From positions 7,327,306-7,391,305 of the forward strand of contig OX030965.1 in assembly GCA_943735955.1 (NCBI GenBank): 64,000 nucleotides of DNA, in the 5' to 3' direction. Every line of letters begins with the position of its first letter. Positions within the stretch are counted from its first letter, which is position 1. The notes under the pieces are model-generated. The model did no database searches. It was given only the letters and a program-made list of their open reading frames with translations, and was not told where the DNA came from. This stretch comes from Piscicola geometra (lineage: Eukaryota > Annelida > Clitellata > Hirudinida > Piscicolidae). Made by a program: the position numbers and the translations under genes. Below, piece by piece: positions 1 through 12,830 of the stretch.

Positions 1-381
1 TCCGACATGGGAAACACGAGTCTCTCCTCCACCACCCACCTCCACCTCATCGTCAACTCCTCCCTCTCAAGGACTGGAGCTCCTCTTGGTTATTTCGAGC
101 TTCTGACCACTCACGGACCCTTAACTATCTTGGTTGCCGTGGTGGTAATCACGCTGTGTTCGTTGGTCTTTGTCGTGTGTTTCATTTGCGTGGTACTGGC
201 TTGCAGACGCCATTGTAGGACCAAAAAACTCGCTTGCAAGTACTCTGTGGCCGCCACTCAGATCGACAAGAACTGCACCCAAACTTCCACTCTCAATAAA
301 GACCCCGATCCCGCTCACTTCAGCTCAGCCAAACACCAAAACGAATACGACAACAACGAAGACAACTACGCAGACAAACCG
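1..381 (+). CDS. Cadherin/protocadherin-like receptor: membrane-spanning exon, open at left edge
   Basis: The reading frame is open from the window edge. It begins with a short extracellular stretch (LSSTTHLHLIVNSSL) that resembles the last cadherin repeat of protocadherins. A hydrophobic segment of about 28 residues follows (ILVAVVVITLCSLVFVVCF core), then a basic stop-transfer cluster (CRRHCRTKK) and a Thr/Asn-rich cytoplasmic start. A strong donor, G|GTGAGC, lies after base 381 and would leave phase 0. Without splicing, the frame runs to a TAG at 784-786. The protocadherin assignment rests on the terminal extracellular motif and the type I topology; no intact cadherin repeat is visible because most of the gene lies to the left. 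Another single-pass adhesion receptor is possible. Confidence 0.5.
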
Positions 382-786
382 GTGAGCACGCACAAACACA
401 CACACATACCCGGAAATCCATCTCCGAACACATTCTCCAGAGAAGCATTCACTAGCGCTTCATCGCGAGAAAACAAAGACTCTAAATTAAAAGTCTGTGC
501 TGCAACCGGATGTAATATGGTCGATTCAAACATGGCGATTTGCTTCACGACGGAAACCAGCATGGCCACTTCCAGTGGGGAAGACGAAGAAATTGCAAAC
601 GTAAAAGAACATCGAGGCGGGAAAGAGAACTTTAATTACACGAACGTTTCGTTCGCGTGTTTCGAAAACTACGAACGCAGAAGCGACTGCCTGTCCACTT
701 TTCACAAGGTTCGTTGCGTATTGGACATTCAGCTGCCATTACAGTTCGCATGCGTTGCCTTAACAAGGGTCATAATGGCGCGATAG

Positions 787-3700
787 TTGTCTTTGTGATT
801 AATCATGGCCGTGCATGAAGAAGCGGTGCTCTTCCACATTAGGAGTGTTCTAGGCTTTCATCGAAGCAGTATTCGTCTTACTTCTATTCTCCTCCCAGCC
901 ACTCTTTCATTTCTGTAGAATATTTTCACTCTCTTTCTCATCTTTGGGATATACTTTAAAATATTTTCACTATTTTTATTATTTTCAAGGCTTTCTTTTC
1001 ATTGTTTTATTCCTAAATCATTTTAAATTCTCCTCACGCCTCGAGTTGAGAATGTAATCAAAGGTGCTTGCACCTAGCCTCCCGTTGCAGCACTCGATTG
1101 CCTTCGAGTGTGGCGAACTCATTCCACCGAGAGTCAGATGGAACGACACTCTCAGAAAAGCTCACATTTCTTTAAAATAAAAAATAAGAATTTCGAGTTT
1201 CTACATTGCTTTTGTGAGAGCGAAGTTCGTGTTAATAAAAACGCTTTTAGACTTTTTTTCTTAATCGAAAAAAATACTTTTTAATGTTAATTTTTCGTGT
1301 TTATTCCGTTAAAGGTTGCCTGAAGCAGAAAGTGTTTTGTGGCTGCAAGCTTTTGTAGATCAAGCTTGATTTAATAAACTCCATTAGGCTAGAGTGGTGT
1401 CGTGAAAAAATTCTAAATCGCACACATCACTAAACACCTTACTGACTGTGAAATCTGTTTTTAAGTTAAAGTTTCTATAACTTTAAATTCAATTTTATTT
1501 ACTAAAATTCAAACATATTTTTTTCCCAAGGTTCAACTGTCAGAAAATGTTTTTTCCAATTTTATTATTCATTTAAAATTTTATTTCTCTATTTTTTTCA
1601 TTTCTGATCTGCATTTTGTGTATTATTTTTAGCGTGTTGGAACTCTATCATCACAGTCATTTTTTTTCATTTACTAGTATCGCATAATCGAGTTATTCTT
1701 TAAAAACGATCTACATTTATCTGAAGAACGTTTTTTAACTTTTTAGGCCAAAAACCGTTGAAAATAAATTTCCCTTGTTCTTAATGTAAGTTTTTCTGAG
1801 AAAACATAAAAGTTTTTATTTCATTCTTAAATTTAAATTTATGAAATATAAAAGTAAGTAAACTATTATAAATTTATCTTTTAAATTCTATTTGGAAAAA
1901 AGTTCTAATTATATTAAAAAACTTTAGCATTTTCAAAATTTATATAAAAAATTAAATATCTCCCCAAATCCTTTGGAGTTTTATGCACACTCTGAATTTC
2001 TCTCGCGACCTTTTTAAAAACACTTTTTTTCAAAACCATAACTAACTATTAAAAAATAATTTAACGTTTTCACGCATTCTTTAAAAAAAGTTATTCATTT
2101 ATTTTTTATTTAGAAAAACATACCAAAAAAATTAAATAAAGCATTAAAAAGATACTTCAAATATGTTTAATGAAATATCAGCTCTCATTTAGATTTAGGG
2201 CAAATAACAATGCCAAGCGAATTGAAAGCGAATTTTTCATTCTGGACCCAAATTGGATAAATTATTGTGCAGCGTCACATGCATTTCCAACAGAAATCAC
2301 GCTAGAAGCTTTATTCGTTTTTTCCCACCTTCTCTTCCTTTCCACCTTCTCTTCCTCTCCACCTTTTCTTTCTTTCCACCTTCTCTTCCTTTCCACCTTC
2401 TCTTCCTTTCCACCTTCTCTTCCTTTCCACCTTCTCTTTCTTTCCACCTTCTCTCCCTTTCCACCTTCTCTCCCTTTCCACCTTCTCTCCCTTTCCACCT
2501 TCTCTTCCTTTTCCACCTTCTCTCCCTTTCCACCTTCTCTCCCTTTCCACCCCTTTGTACTTTTTCATCTCTTTACTACCCCAATTCATCACATCTCTTA
2601 AGCCATTTCTCCCCTGTTCTTTCCCAAATCTGAATTCACCCAGATATAAATGCTTAAGCTTATAACAGTAATCAGCAGCTTTTTATACTTTAAAACGAAA
2701 CTTCTAACGGCTGATACTACCACTACTAATATTACTAATAATAATACTTCTACTTCTTCCATTATCGTTACAATCATTGTGAGATTAAATTATTTGTCAA
2801 ATTATTTTGAATAAACAAAACATATTTCAAAACTTTTAAAGTGAGTGTCATCAAATTAACTCGGGGGCCTAGCATTAATTCAGCTTTTGAAAATATTTTT
2901 TTTTTAATTCGTTGTTTCAACTTTTTAAATGATAAAAAGAAAAAAGTACCAAAAATGATGGAAGGTTTCTGAAGTTTATCTTTTTAATTCTTTTAAAAAT
3001 TTTATTTTAAAACTTGTTAAAGTAATTCTATAATTTATATTACATAAATTATTATTTTTAGTTTTATAATTATTCAAAAGTGAGATTTTTTCCTTTTTTC
3101 ATGTTTACATTTCACTTTTTTACGGCGTACCTGCAAAACATTCATGAGCCTTTAAACGTCTAATCGCAGCGATATTGCATTTCATAATGCTTTTTTGAGC
3201 CATGACATTTGTCAAAATTCTAAATGAAAAAATCTTTTAATTAATTTTTGCAGTTTCTTTAACGTCTACTTTTAATTTGACGTTCAAAAAATGTCTCATT
3301 GAAAAAGCTAAAGGGGTGCTTAAATGCACTCATTCATTATTATTTTTCTTTTCTCTTCATCAAGATTTTGTTTCTTTTCTTCCCGTTCCTTTCTTCTTCT
3401 TCGCTTTTTTTTATGCTCATCTTTTTAAACTCACTTTTCGAACTTCTACCTCCTGTGAACTCCAACGTAATGAAGATTTAAGTGTCTTTCAAATTGACGG
3501 TACTCTTCACAGCTTCAATTCAAAAAAATAATTTTCTTATTATTTTTCTCATTATTTTTGTTTTTGTTATTAGCTTATTGTCTTCTGCATCTTTTACTAG
3601 CGTGACGCATGCAATGATGGCCTCGTGCAGACCTTCGGAATCGAGAAGAGTAAGGAAACTAAAATGATAATTATCCTAATCAATTCAAAACTTATATTTG

Positions 3701-5340
3701 TAAAAAGTATGTGTACGTCATTCAAAAAATTTATTCAAAATAAGTTTAATGTATTTAATACAAATAATAATTTAATAATTAAAAACCCATAAAGACCACA
3801 AAAGGCCTCTCATGAAGTCTCCATCTTGCATTGGAAAAAACTAAAAATGAATATATTCATTTTTTATATTTCAAGCCCTGTTAATGGGCAAATTAATTTA
3901 AAATAAAATATTTTATTATGTTTTACATATTTATCGTTTTTTATTTAATTACAAAAATGCTTGTAATAGATGTAAATTCATTCAAATTTCTGCCTGTTTC
4001 GCAAACAAAATTTGAGTCAGCAAACAGCATCAGACCAGTTTTACAAACTTTGGTCATTTGTATCGCATGTATTATGCAACAACAAAAAATTTCTAAGTTA
4101 AACCAAGTTACGCGCATTGAGCTTCTGCTGTAATTTATTTTTTTAGTCATTTGAAAAACACATTATTTATGTAAATATTATTTTCCAAATGGATCAGAAA
4201 AAGGAAAAATCTAGTATTTTGACATTTTTAAAAGATGTTCACAATTTTTATCAAAATTTTTCACATAAAAAAAAAATTCATTACCGAAGGAACGGCTCAC
4301 AAATGACACACACACGAAAAATTTTCAAATTTCCAAGAAAAAGATTTGAAAGTTGAAAAGATGATGAGAATGCTGGGCAGTTCAAGTGACACATAAGCTT
4401 GTTTCCTATCTCGACGAGTGAAATACTGATTAATGCTTCACTGTAGGAGTCTATCCCCTTTTTTCTAAATATTTTTTCTTGTCCTTCCTACCAATCCACT
4501 CAATCAAATCACTTTTTTAGGTTTTTGAATTTCCTTTCTACTCTAACTTCGCTTTCACACTGCCAACCCGTTGTTTTACCAAACCACCACCACATTTCCT
4601 CCTCCATTCCTCCCTTCTCCCCCCCCCTTTCCATAATGTAACTGCAAACACGTATACATAATAATCCTGCTATAAAAATGGAATTCTTGCTCCTTCAAGC
4701 CAGCGCATAAAGAACCTCCATCCTTCACCCTTCCCCTCTCCCTCATTTCTTTTTACTATTTTTTCTATTTTTTTCTAAACAATTTTTTACTTATTTGAAT
4801 AAATTATATTTCAATTTTTATCACGATACTTTATTCTTAGTTTTTTTTATAAGAGGTTTTTTGCATTTTGTGCTTTTCCAGTTTCAGTTTCTTCTTTATT
4901 ACCTTGTTTATGTCTTTTCGGGCTTTAAAAAAATACCCATTCATTTCTCATTCGTAAGCTCACGCATTTTTCCTTAGAAATAAATAGATTTATTGACAAT
5001 TTTTTCATTATTTTAAAGTTTTTTTTCTTCTCTCACAATACCTGTAATTAGAGTCACAAAAACTACGAAATTTCACAACTTTAAAGAATCTTTCATTTAG
5101 TTTTCATCAAAGACGCGCACTTCTCCCACTCTTTTAGTTCTCCTGTGCTTCAAAACATAACTTTTATTTTTTACTTGAAGAGATATGCACGTTTAGTCAG
5201 CGAGGGAAATTAGAATTATTGTGAAATCAATTTTATGTTTTCAAAATTTATTTTTAAAGTTATTTTCTTTTCCTATTTTATGAAAGAACGCAGTTTTTAT
5301 TTTGTCAAATTCATTTTTTAAATCTTCCATGGCAACTCTG
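787..5340. other. AT-rich non-coding stretch, probably a long intron
   Basis: I see no convincing exon here. The sequence is AT-rich with many stops in all frames, and the few short open frames lack splice sites. It contains one 17-bp minisatellite (about 2323-2560), annotated separately. If the three-exon receptor model is right, this is most of a 5.2-kb phase-0 intron. Confidence 0.5.
2323..2560. repeat. 17-bp pyrimidine minisatellite
   Basis: About 14 copies of the unit CCACCTTCTCTTCCTTT, with small variants. Because 17 is not a multiple of 3, all three frames on each strand stay open, which explains the overlapping Phe/Leu/Ser/Pro and Arg/Lys/Glu open frames. I read no gene here. Confidence 0.9.
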
Positions 5341-5572
5341 AATATTTCAACAACAAAAAATTTTAATTTCCAAAGTATTTCCTTTATCAAAACTTCACCA
5401 AAAGACGGAACACAACCACGCTATCACCACAACCACCACAACCACCACAACCACTCCAGCCACCCTTCCACCTCCCAAACTCCACCACCCACTGCCATAC
5501 ATCCACTGCCATACATCCACTGCCATACATCCACGTCACAATAATAACAATAGCATTAATGACATCTCGCAG

Positions 5573-6869
5573 ACAAAAAGGTCATTGAACGAATACTCGA
5601 CCTTGTCAAAAAGTCCCAACGTCATTGCCAGGGTCCATCCGGTGACCTTAACCACCGTCTCAACGGTCGCCACCGCTTCTAGAGCCACCGCTCTCGTTGC
5701 CACTGCTTCTCCTTTTGTCATCGAGGATGATCTGCCTTGCAGCGGGGAGACTTCGTTGGGGAAGAACAAAAAAAAAGATCGAGTTATCATTAAAAATGTT
5801 ACCTTCATTACATCAACAGCGACTAGTACCTATACTACTACTAATACTACTACTACTACTACAATGACACCGACTACTGCAACTATCATTAGCAACACCA
5901 ACTACAACACCATCTCCACGGGCATCTCAGCTTTTCATGTGGTTTCTTCCAGCTCGAACAACACAACTACTACTACAACAAGAACAGCAACAAAAACTCT
6001 TACAACCACAACTTCAACAACGACTACCACAACTACCACAACTACCACAACTACTACATCTTCAACTCTACAATTTTCCGAAAAAGACCATCTCCGCAAT
6101 AACTCGAGTCCGCATGCAAGCCAAAACTTTGTTGGCAACGATGCCTCGTCCCTTAATAAGCAAGCAGTTACGAATGTCCTGGACGCCTCTTTCATGCCTG
6201 TCGCTAGAGGTCAGCCTGCTTTGGAGAAGGAAATAAATGATGGCGGTGGTGGTGGTGATGATGATGCTGGTGGTGGTGATGATGATGCTGGTGGTTGTGA
6301 TGATGATGCTGGTGGTTGTGGTGGTGGTGGTGGTGGGGGTGGTGGGGGTGGTGTCGATCCTGGTGGTGGTTGTTATGATAGTGATGATGATGGAGGGCGT
6401 GGGAGAGGTGGTGAGATACTGAATAGGAAGAGTGGATGTGGAGATGATGCAATCAATAATTCAGGAAGAGGTCGTTGTGAACACGACACTACTATTAATA
6501 ATAAGAGCAATCATAATAATATTAACAATAATCATCGTCATCATAATGTGGTTAACAATGAAAAGAATAGTTTGAATGTTGAAAGAGTTATCAACGAAAC
6601 GAAGGCATTAGTCTGGAGAGGGGATCATAACCATCTGAACCAATGCAAAAAAGACAATTTCCCCAACACGCATGATGGTGATGATAATGGTCATGGTGGT
6701 AGTAATAGTTGTGGTAACATTTGTGATGAAAAAGGTAGAAATGATAATGATGTTGATGTGAATAATAATAATAATAATAATAAAACGATTGTGTGTGGTG
6801 CTGATTATGATGTTGATGGCAGCAATAACAATTGCCATATTCCTGTTGAGCCTGCTAGATTAACAAAAG
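5573..6869 (+). CDS. Probable internal exon of the same receptor: Thr/Asn/Gly/Asp-rich cytoplasmic region
   Basis: A frame stays open from 5342 to beyond 6869. It has no ATG near its start, so it needs an upstream exon. The acceptor at 5570-5572 (CTCGCAG) starts a phase-0 exon, which matches the phase-0 donor at 381. The exon ends at AAAAG|GTGAGC after 6869 in phase 1, and that phase fits the acceptor at 10888-10889 exactly. The product is disordered: Thr runs, Asn runs, a Gly/Asp block near 6240-6420, and unique stretches between them. No domain is recognised. Joining it to the membrane exon is inference from phase alone; the polypyrimidine tract before 5572 is weak, and another acceptor (5403-5404) is also in phase. 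Confidence 0.45.
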
Positions 6870-6875
6870 GTGAGC

Positions 6876-7087
6876 ATGTGGTCTGGTGTGTTGTGGTCTG
6901 GTGTGGTGTGTTGTGGTCTGGTGTGGTGTGGTGTGGTGTGGTGTTGTGTTGTGTGTTGTGGTCTGGTGTGGTGTGGTGTGGTGTGTTGTGGTCTGGTGTG
7001 GTGTGGTGTGGTGTGGTGTGGTGTGTTGTGGTGTGGTGCAGTGTGGTGTGGTTTGGTGTGGTGTGGTGCGGTGTGGTGTGGTGAATG
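6876..7087. repeat. GTGGT/GTGTGGT simple repeat at start of intron
   Basis: Degenerate G/T-only repeat that begins six bases after the donor at 6870. The open frame that continues into it (Val/Trp/Cys/Gly) is intronic. Confidence 0.85.
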
Positions 7088-7756
7088 GTGTTGTAGTTTT
7101 ATGTGGTTTGTTTAATGTGTTGTAATGTAATTGAGTGGTGAAAACAGGGGTCGAAGTGGAGTAGTTAAGAAGCAGTTTTGTGTTGGTTGGGTAAGCTGGT
7201 CGTTAAGGGGTCATGGGATTAGACAGTGCTACCTTTTAAAAAATATTTACATTTTACGTTTTTTAATTATTCACCTTTAAAAATTCCAAGAAAGCCTCAG
7301 CGGTGTATTCCATCACCCAAAAAAATCCAAATTCATTTTCGACTATTTACCCAGCAAAAAGTCTTAAAATAATATTTTCTGAAACCTTACAAAAATCATT
7401 TCGGTGTATTTTTTATTTTAAATACCCACAACCTTCCCAATACATTTCTTTATTTTTTCTTCTTATACAACCCTTTTAGTGTTGTTTCTGGGTCTATAAA
7501 CGTTTTTTAATGGACCTTTTTCTTCTTACGAGTCGTTGAGGGTTTTGATCTTGTTTAAATCAGAAAGGGCTCGTGTGGAAAAGGCAGGTCATCGGTAGGT
7601 ACGATTTGGATGCTATAGTGGATTAATAAAGAATAAAAGTATTACCTTGACTACCACTGACACCAAAAAAACTGCAAAAGCTTTGAAAACTGAAGCAAAA
7701 AAATGTTTAAAAAACATTAAAAGAACTAGAAAAACTATTTAAAAGAACATAATTTA

Positions 7757-7932
7757 GCAGCCACAACTACCAAAACTACCAGGACTACCACAACATCTAC
7801 AACTAGCACAACATCCACAACTAGCACAACACCCACAACTACCACAACACCCACAACACCCCCAACATCCACAACTACCACAACTACCACAACACCCACA
7901 ACTACCACAACACCCACCACTACCACAACTAG
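7757..7932. repeat. 9-bp ACCACAACT-type repeat
   Basis: Tandem ACCACAACT/ACCACAACA units with CCC variants, inside the intron between the second and third candidate receptor exons. No coding signal. Confidence 0.8.
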
Positions 7933-8157
7933 CACTCTCCCTAATGAATGGGCCTCAAGAAATATGTTCTGTTGTTGCTCCTATGAAAGTGTCATTCGAT
8001 TATTTTTAATAATTTTATTAATTTTTTATTTATTTAAATAATTTTTTACAATTTATTATTCATTTATTATTATTTACAATTTCTGTCAAATCTATCTTTT
8101 TTTCGTCTCATGTTTAGATTTGCTCGTTTTTTCGTTTTCTATTCTATTTTTTCATGC

Positions 8158-8462
8158 ATCTATACATTCATCCATCTATCAATCTATCTATCTATCCATC
8201 TATCTATCCATTCATCCATCTATCTATCCATCCATCCATTCATCATTCTATCCATTCATCCATCCATTCATCCATCTATCTATCCATCTTCCATCCATTC
8301 ATCCATCCATCCATTCATCCATCTATCTATCCATCCATCCATTCATTCATCAATCCATTTATCCATTCATCCATCTATCTATCCATCCATCCATTCATTC
8401 ATCAATCCATTTATCCATTCATTCATCTATTTATCCATCTATCCATCCATCTATTCAATAAT
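8158..8462. repeat. Tetranucleotide repeat, TCCA/TCTA
   Basis: About 300 bp of ATCC/ATCT units with insertions. All three forward frames are open as Ile/His/Ser/Pro/Tyr repeats, which is the signature of a tetranucleotide tract and not of a protein. Confidence 0.9.
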
Positions 8463-8959
8463 TTATTTATTCCCCCACTCCAATTTCATTTGACTTTTCT
8501 TATTCATATTGACATGAAAATCATTTCTTTAAATTCTATAAATGATTATAATTAATTTTCTTGAATATTTTGAAATATTAAGCATATTTCCCGTACAAAA
8601 TACATTTTCATTTTGTAAATTTTTTTCTACTAATCATTTTTATTTCAAGTTTCTGTTTTGCGAAACTGCCAACATTTTCAAATTTTAAAAAGTTAAATTA
8701 ATTACTCAAAAAATGTATTTTTTTTGTTTTTTGCTTCTTCGCTTCTATTCTTCACACCCACACACACTCCCATTTCTATTTTGTATTCCTATTTCTCGCC
8801 ACATCTCTCAAGCTGCAAAAATGCAGCAACTACAAAAAAAACAAAAACTGAAACTAAAACAACTACAAGTCAATCAGCCCATGTTCATTAATTTGATGCT
8901 TTAGATTTAAGTTGTTCTACCAATCTATCTAAATGGAGCATCGCTGCAATCAATTTAGA

Positions 8960-9040
8960 TGATTACGCCATGGATTACGAGGGCATCGGTTGCACTCGAA
9001 GCTGGGACCACTAACCGGGGTCAAGCCGAGTCGATACAAA
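8960..9040 (-). mobile_element. tRNA-derived SINE fragment
   Basis: Shares TGCACTCGAAGCTGGGACCA with the copy near 59140, followed by similar sequence that ends in GGTCAAGCCGAG. On the minus strand this reads as a box B-like GCTTCGAGTGC with a tRNA-like 5' part. The flanks do not match, so the copy is truncated. Confidence 0.6.
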
Positions 9041-10329
9041 CTCAGTTTTAAAACTTGTTTCTAAAACACTTAGATCGTGTGGAAAATAAAAACCGAAAAG
9101 ATATAAAGCCCTGATTAATTTATAAGCAAAGTAAAAGCAAATTTTTTTGTGAACTGCCAAAATGGTGTATAAAATCGACTGCAAATCAATTAAAACAAAA
9201 TGTTTCAGAACGTGTGAGCAGCAATTAGGATCGCTCAGACAGGAATTCCAGATGGAAATGCTTTTTCGAAAAGAATAACTTCTCTACAGTGTGTAATGGC
9301 GTAGTGAAACCGAATAATTTGAAACAATTAAATTGAAAATTGCGATATTCAGGCTTTTTTCGTTGTTGATTTTCAGTATTAGTAAGGATTGTGGCTTGGC
9401 TTGCGATGGTGGAGAAGGTGGTGAAGGCGGTTGTATTGTGGTGTGGATGATCATGGGGTTTATGGAGATTGTAGTGATGGGGATGATGATGAGATGGTTC
9501 TGGTGGGGGTGGTGGTGGTGATAATGATGGTGAGAAGGAAAGGGGGGGGGGCTGGGATAAAACATTCAGAAAGACACAAAAGACACGCCATAAACTTGAA
9601 AAGGTGGAGGCCAGCTTCAGACCCCCTCCCTCCCCAAAGACCACGACAGTTTATTTATTCAAAGTTTTGCGCTTAAATTTAAGTTTTTCCATCTTTTTTT
9701 CATAATTTATTTGTGCATGTTTTATTTTTTTTCTTAATTCGGAATTAATTCAAATGGTTTTTGTTTGACATTTCGATAGTGCCACGCTGCTATGCAATAT
9801 TTTACTGCTCATCTAAAATGAATTTTTGTAAAATTCAAATACTCAGAATTTTCATTTCACATGGGTTAAAAAATTGGTTTTCCAAAATGTTTTCTTGTTT
9901 TTTTTTCATTTTTTTAAAGTTTTTGTTTTTGATATACGTTTTTCTTGTGGCAGGCAACACACATCACAGTGCTTTTTGCGGTGATAAGACCAGCTTTACA
10001 TATTGTGACTACACGCCACCGAGTTTTTTTTTATTTTGCAGGTTTTGCATTTTTAAGCCATATTGTTCTGAGAAACCTTCGAAAAATATTTTACAATCTA
10101 ACTTTTTAAATTTTTTTGTGTTTTATTTTTAATGGAACTTTTAAAAAAAACATTTTTTAAAATGTAATATTCTTCAATTCAAAATGTTTTTCCCTATTTT
10201 ATAAATTCTATTTTCGGTGCTCCTCACTCGAGAACAAAGAAAAAGACGACGTAGAATTATAAGAAGTGTATAAGCTATACATCGCATACATGCATGAATG
10301 GCTAGATGAAGATATTCTGATTATAAAAT

Positions 10330-10450
10330 ATTGAGATGGATAAATGATGGATAGATAGATAGATAATGGATAGATATATAGATTAACAAACAGATAGATG
10401 CATGAATGATGGATTAACAATGAACTGACAAATAGATGGATGGATGACGA
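10330..10450. repeat. Short degenerate GATA/GATG repeat
   Basis: GATGGATAGATAGATAGATAATGG-like units with interruptions, in the intron before the last candidate receptor exon. No other signal is seen nearby. Confidence 0.6.
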
Positions 10451-10889
10451 ATGGCTGACAGATAAGTGTTTTGATGTATGACGTGAATTGCTTTTCAGAT
10501 TTTTTTTCGCGTCAAACGATTCTTTTTTTTTCTCAAATCTATTTTCTTTTTTCATCACGAGTTTTGCGTCAATAAAGTAGTCAAAAGGGAGAATCCCGGC
10601 TGGACATTCTCACTAGCCTCCGAATAAAGCAAAAATCGCTATTACACGATGGCCGAATTGATTTGGCGTCACATTTTTTGTCGTTTTGAAAGTATTTTTT
10701 CCACATTTGTATTCATGCGTTTTGCAAAAAAAAAAAATTCTTTGATTTTTTTCATTCAATCTCAGGAATATGAGTATTGATTGAGCCCACAAACATTATT
10801 GACCGCATTTCCAAGGTCTTTTTTAACAGTTACATTGCTTGGTCATTTTTATTGAAATTCTTTTTTTTACATTCAAACAATTTTTTCAG

Positions 10890-11839
10890 ACTTTCAAACA
10901 AGACCGATTCACGCGTGTGCAAGCCATGTGAGACAAAGTTTCCTTCCTCCACCCCCTCCTCCCCCCATCTCCACCCATCACCAACAACAAATTCAACAAC
11001 TTTCTCAACCAAATCCTCCTCAACACTATTTTCAGCAGCACAACCCACAAATACCCTCACAGAACTCTCTACAACAACAACAACAACAACAACAGCAGCA
11101 ATGTAACTCTTGCTTTCAACCTACGAATTCGTGTGTTGCTGCTACTGCTAAAATACAACAACCTCATTACTATCAACAACACCAGCAACGAAATCTCTAC
11201 CAGCAACAACAACCTCAACAACAACAACAACATCAACAACAACCTTACCAACAACAACAACTACAACAACAACAACATCGCATCTCCAACACTCCGAAGC
11301 AAAGCACACTAAAGTTCCAGACACTGCCACGAGCCCCTGCAGGCATGACTCTTGGCAATACCGGAACAAGGTGTCAGGCGCACAGACCTGTGACGTCACT
11401 GCACGCAGACGAAAACAACAACAATAATAACAACAACAACATAAACAACAACATCAACGACACATGCGCACACAACGTCAACAGAAGTGCCATGACGTCA
11501 AAGTACGACAAGCGCTTTTGTGTTTCCAATATCAACCTGTACCGCAACACTTCTCCGCAACTACAACAACATCAACAATTTAATTCGCCACCACCGCAAC
11601 CACAACAACAGTTCACTTCACCACAACTACAACTACAACAACTACAACAATCATTTTCTCCACACAACAACATGAAGTTGCCTCGAAAGCAACTGGTGGT
11701 CGAAGGTTCAACTCTCCCACAACAACCACAACAACAACAACAAAAACAACCCCAACAAGTTTTTTCTCAACATCCGATCATACAACAACAACAACAACCT
11801 AAAAAGCCTCATCATATCATACGCTCCTCAGCTGTTTAA
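10890..11839 (+). CDS. Probable last exon of the receptor: Gln-rich tail with C-terminal PDZ-type motif
   Basis: The acceptor TTTTTTCAG ends at 10889. Joined in phase 1 to the exon ending at 6869, the frame reads through to a TAA at 11837-11839. The product is Gln/Asn/Pro-rich, with (CAA)n runs at 11070-11280 and 11400-11460 and unique segments between them (for example STLKFQTLPRAPAGM). The last residues are SSAV, which fits a class I PDZ ligand (S-x-hydrophobic at the end) and would suit the cytoplasmic tail of an adhesion receptor. A polyadenylation signal follows at 12285. No domain is recognised. The exon looks real because its splice phase matches, but its membership in the upstream gene is inferred. 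Confidence 0.5.
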
Positions 11840-12284
11840 TTTTCAAGAAATCTTGTTACTTCTTCGGTTCGGAAAAGAATATTTTAGATTAAAAACTGAA
11901 GTTTCCTTTTAAAATTTCCCGTCATTTCAGAGTAACTTGATTTATAAGTAAGGTCAAACAAGTAATTCATTAAGGCGTGAATAATTCAGTGTGGCGTAGT
12001 TTGCATGCCATTATTTATTGTTGGTTTTCGCTAGTGAATTGCTAGTTATCTCCACATTTGTATCATCGTAATGTGAGCATTAAAGTGAATCATTAGCTTT
12101 AATATTTTTAAAAAATTAAATTGACTTAATTTATTTTATTTATTTATATCTTTATTTATGTGTATATATTATTGGCTTTTATATAATTAAATCGATTATT
12201 TAGTGTTGATTAATTAACTTTTTCGGTATTCCTAAAGATCACTTGTGTTTGTATCATGGCGTGTAACAAGACATTTTACAGTTT

Positions 12285-12290
12285 AATAAA
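12285..12290 (+). terminator. Candidate poly(A) signal AATAAA
   Basis: AATAAA about 445 bp after the stop at 11839, in AT-rich 3' sequence. It is the best hexamer downstream of the Gln-rich exon. Confidence 0.45.
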
Positions 12291-12589
12291 CTACAAAACT
12301 ATGTCGTTGTGTTAGAAAAAGAGTGAGTGAGTGAGTGAGGGAGGAAGGGAGGGAGGGAGGAAGGAAGGAAGGGAGTGAGTGAGTGAGTGAGTGATCTTCA
12401 TCAACATTTTCTTAATCATCTGCATCATCATCATCACTACTCCAGAGGCATCGCATAGTGATCATCATTACCATTAGCGCCTGGAGATTATACATTTCAT
12501 TTGATTTCATGCCTATCGTAAAGTTCGACTTCTGGACGTGAATGAGGTTGAATTAATCAAAGGAATGATTTAATTTCCGCAGACATTGA

Positions 12590-12830
12590 AGGAATGGATG
12601 GAGGATGGTTTGATGGATGGAAGGAAGGATGGATTGATGGATGGAGGAGGGTTTGATGGATGGAAGGGAGGAGGGTTTGATGGATGGAAGGGAAGATGGA
12701 TTGATGGATGGAAGGGAGGAGAGTTTGATGGATGGAAGGGAGGATGGATTGATGGATGGAAGGGAGGAGGGTTTGATGGATGGAAGGGAGGAGGATGGAT
12801 TCATGAATGGAAGGGATGAAATATGTATTG
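12590..12830. repeat. 24-bp purine-rich minisatellite
   Basis: About 9 copies of a unit like GATGGATGGAAGGGAGGAGG plus TTTx. The 24-bp period gives open frames with an 8-residue repeat (GWKGGGFD), which I regard as incidental. Confidence 0.85.

Noticed and set aside
8110..8555. Ile/His/Ser/Pro frames
   Set aside because: Tetranucleotide repeat translated in three phases.
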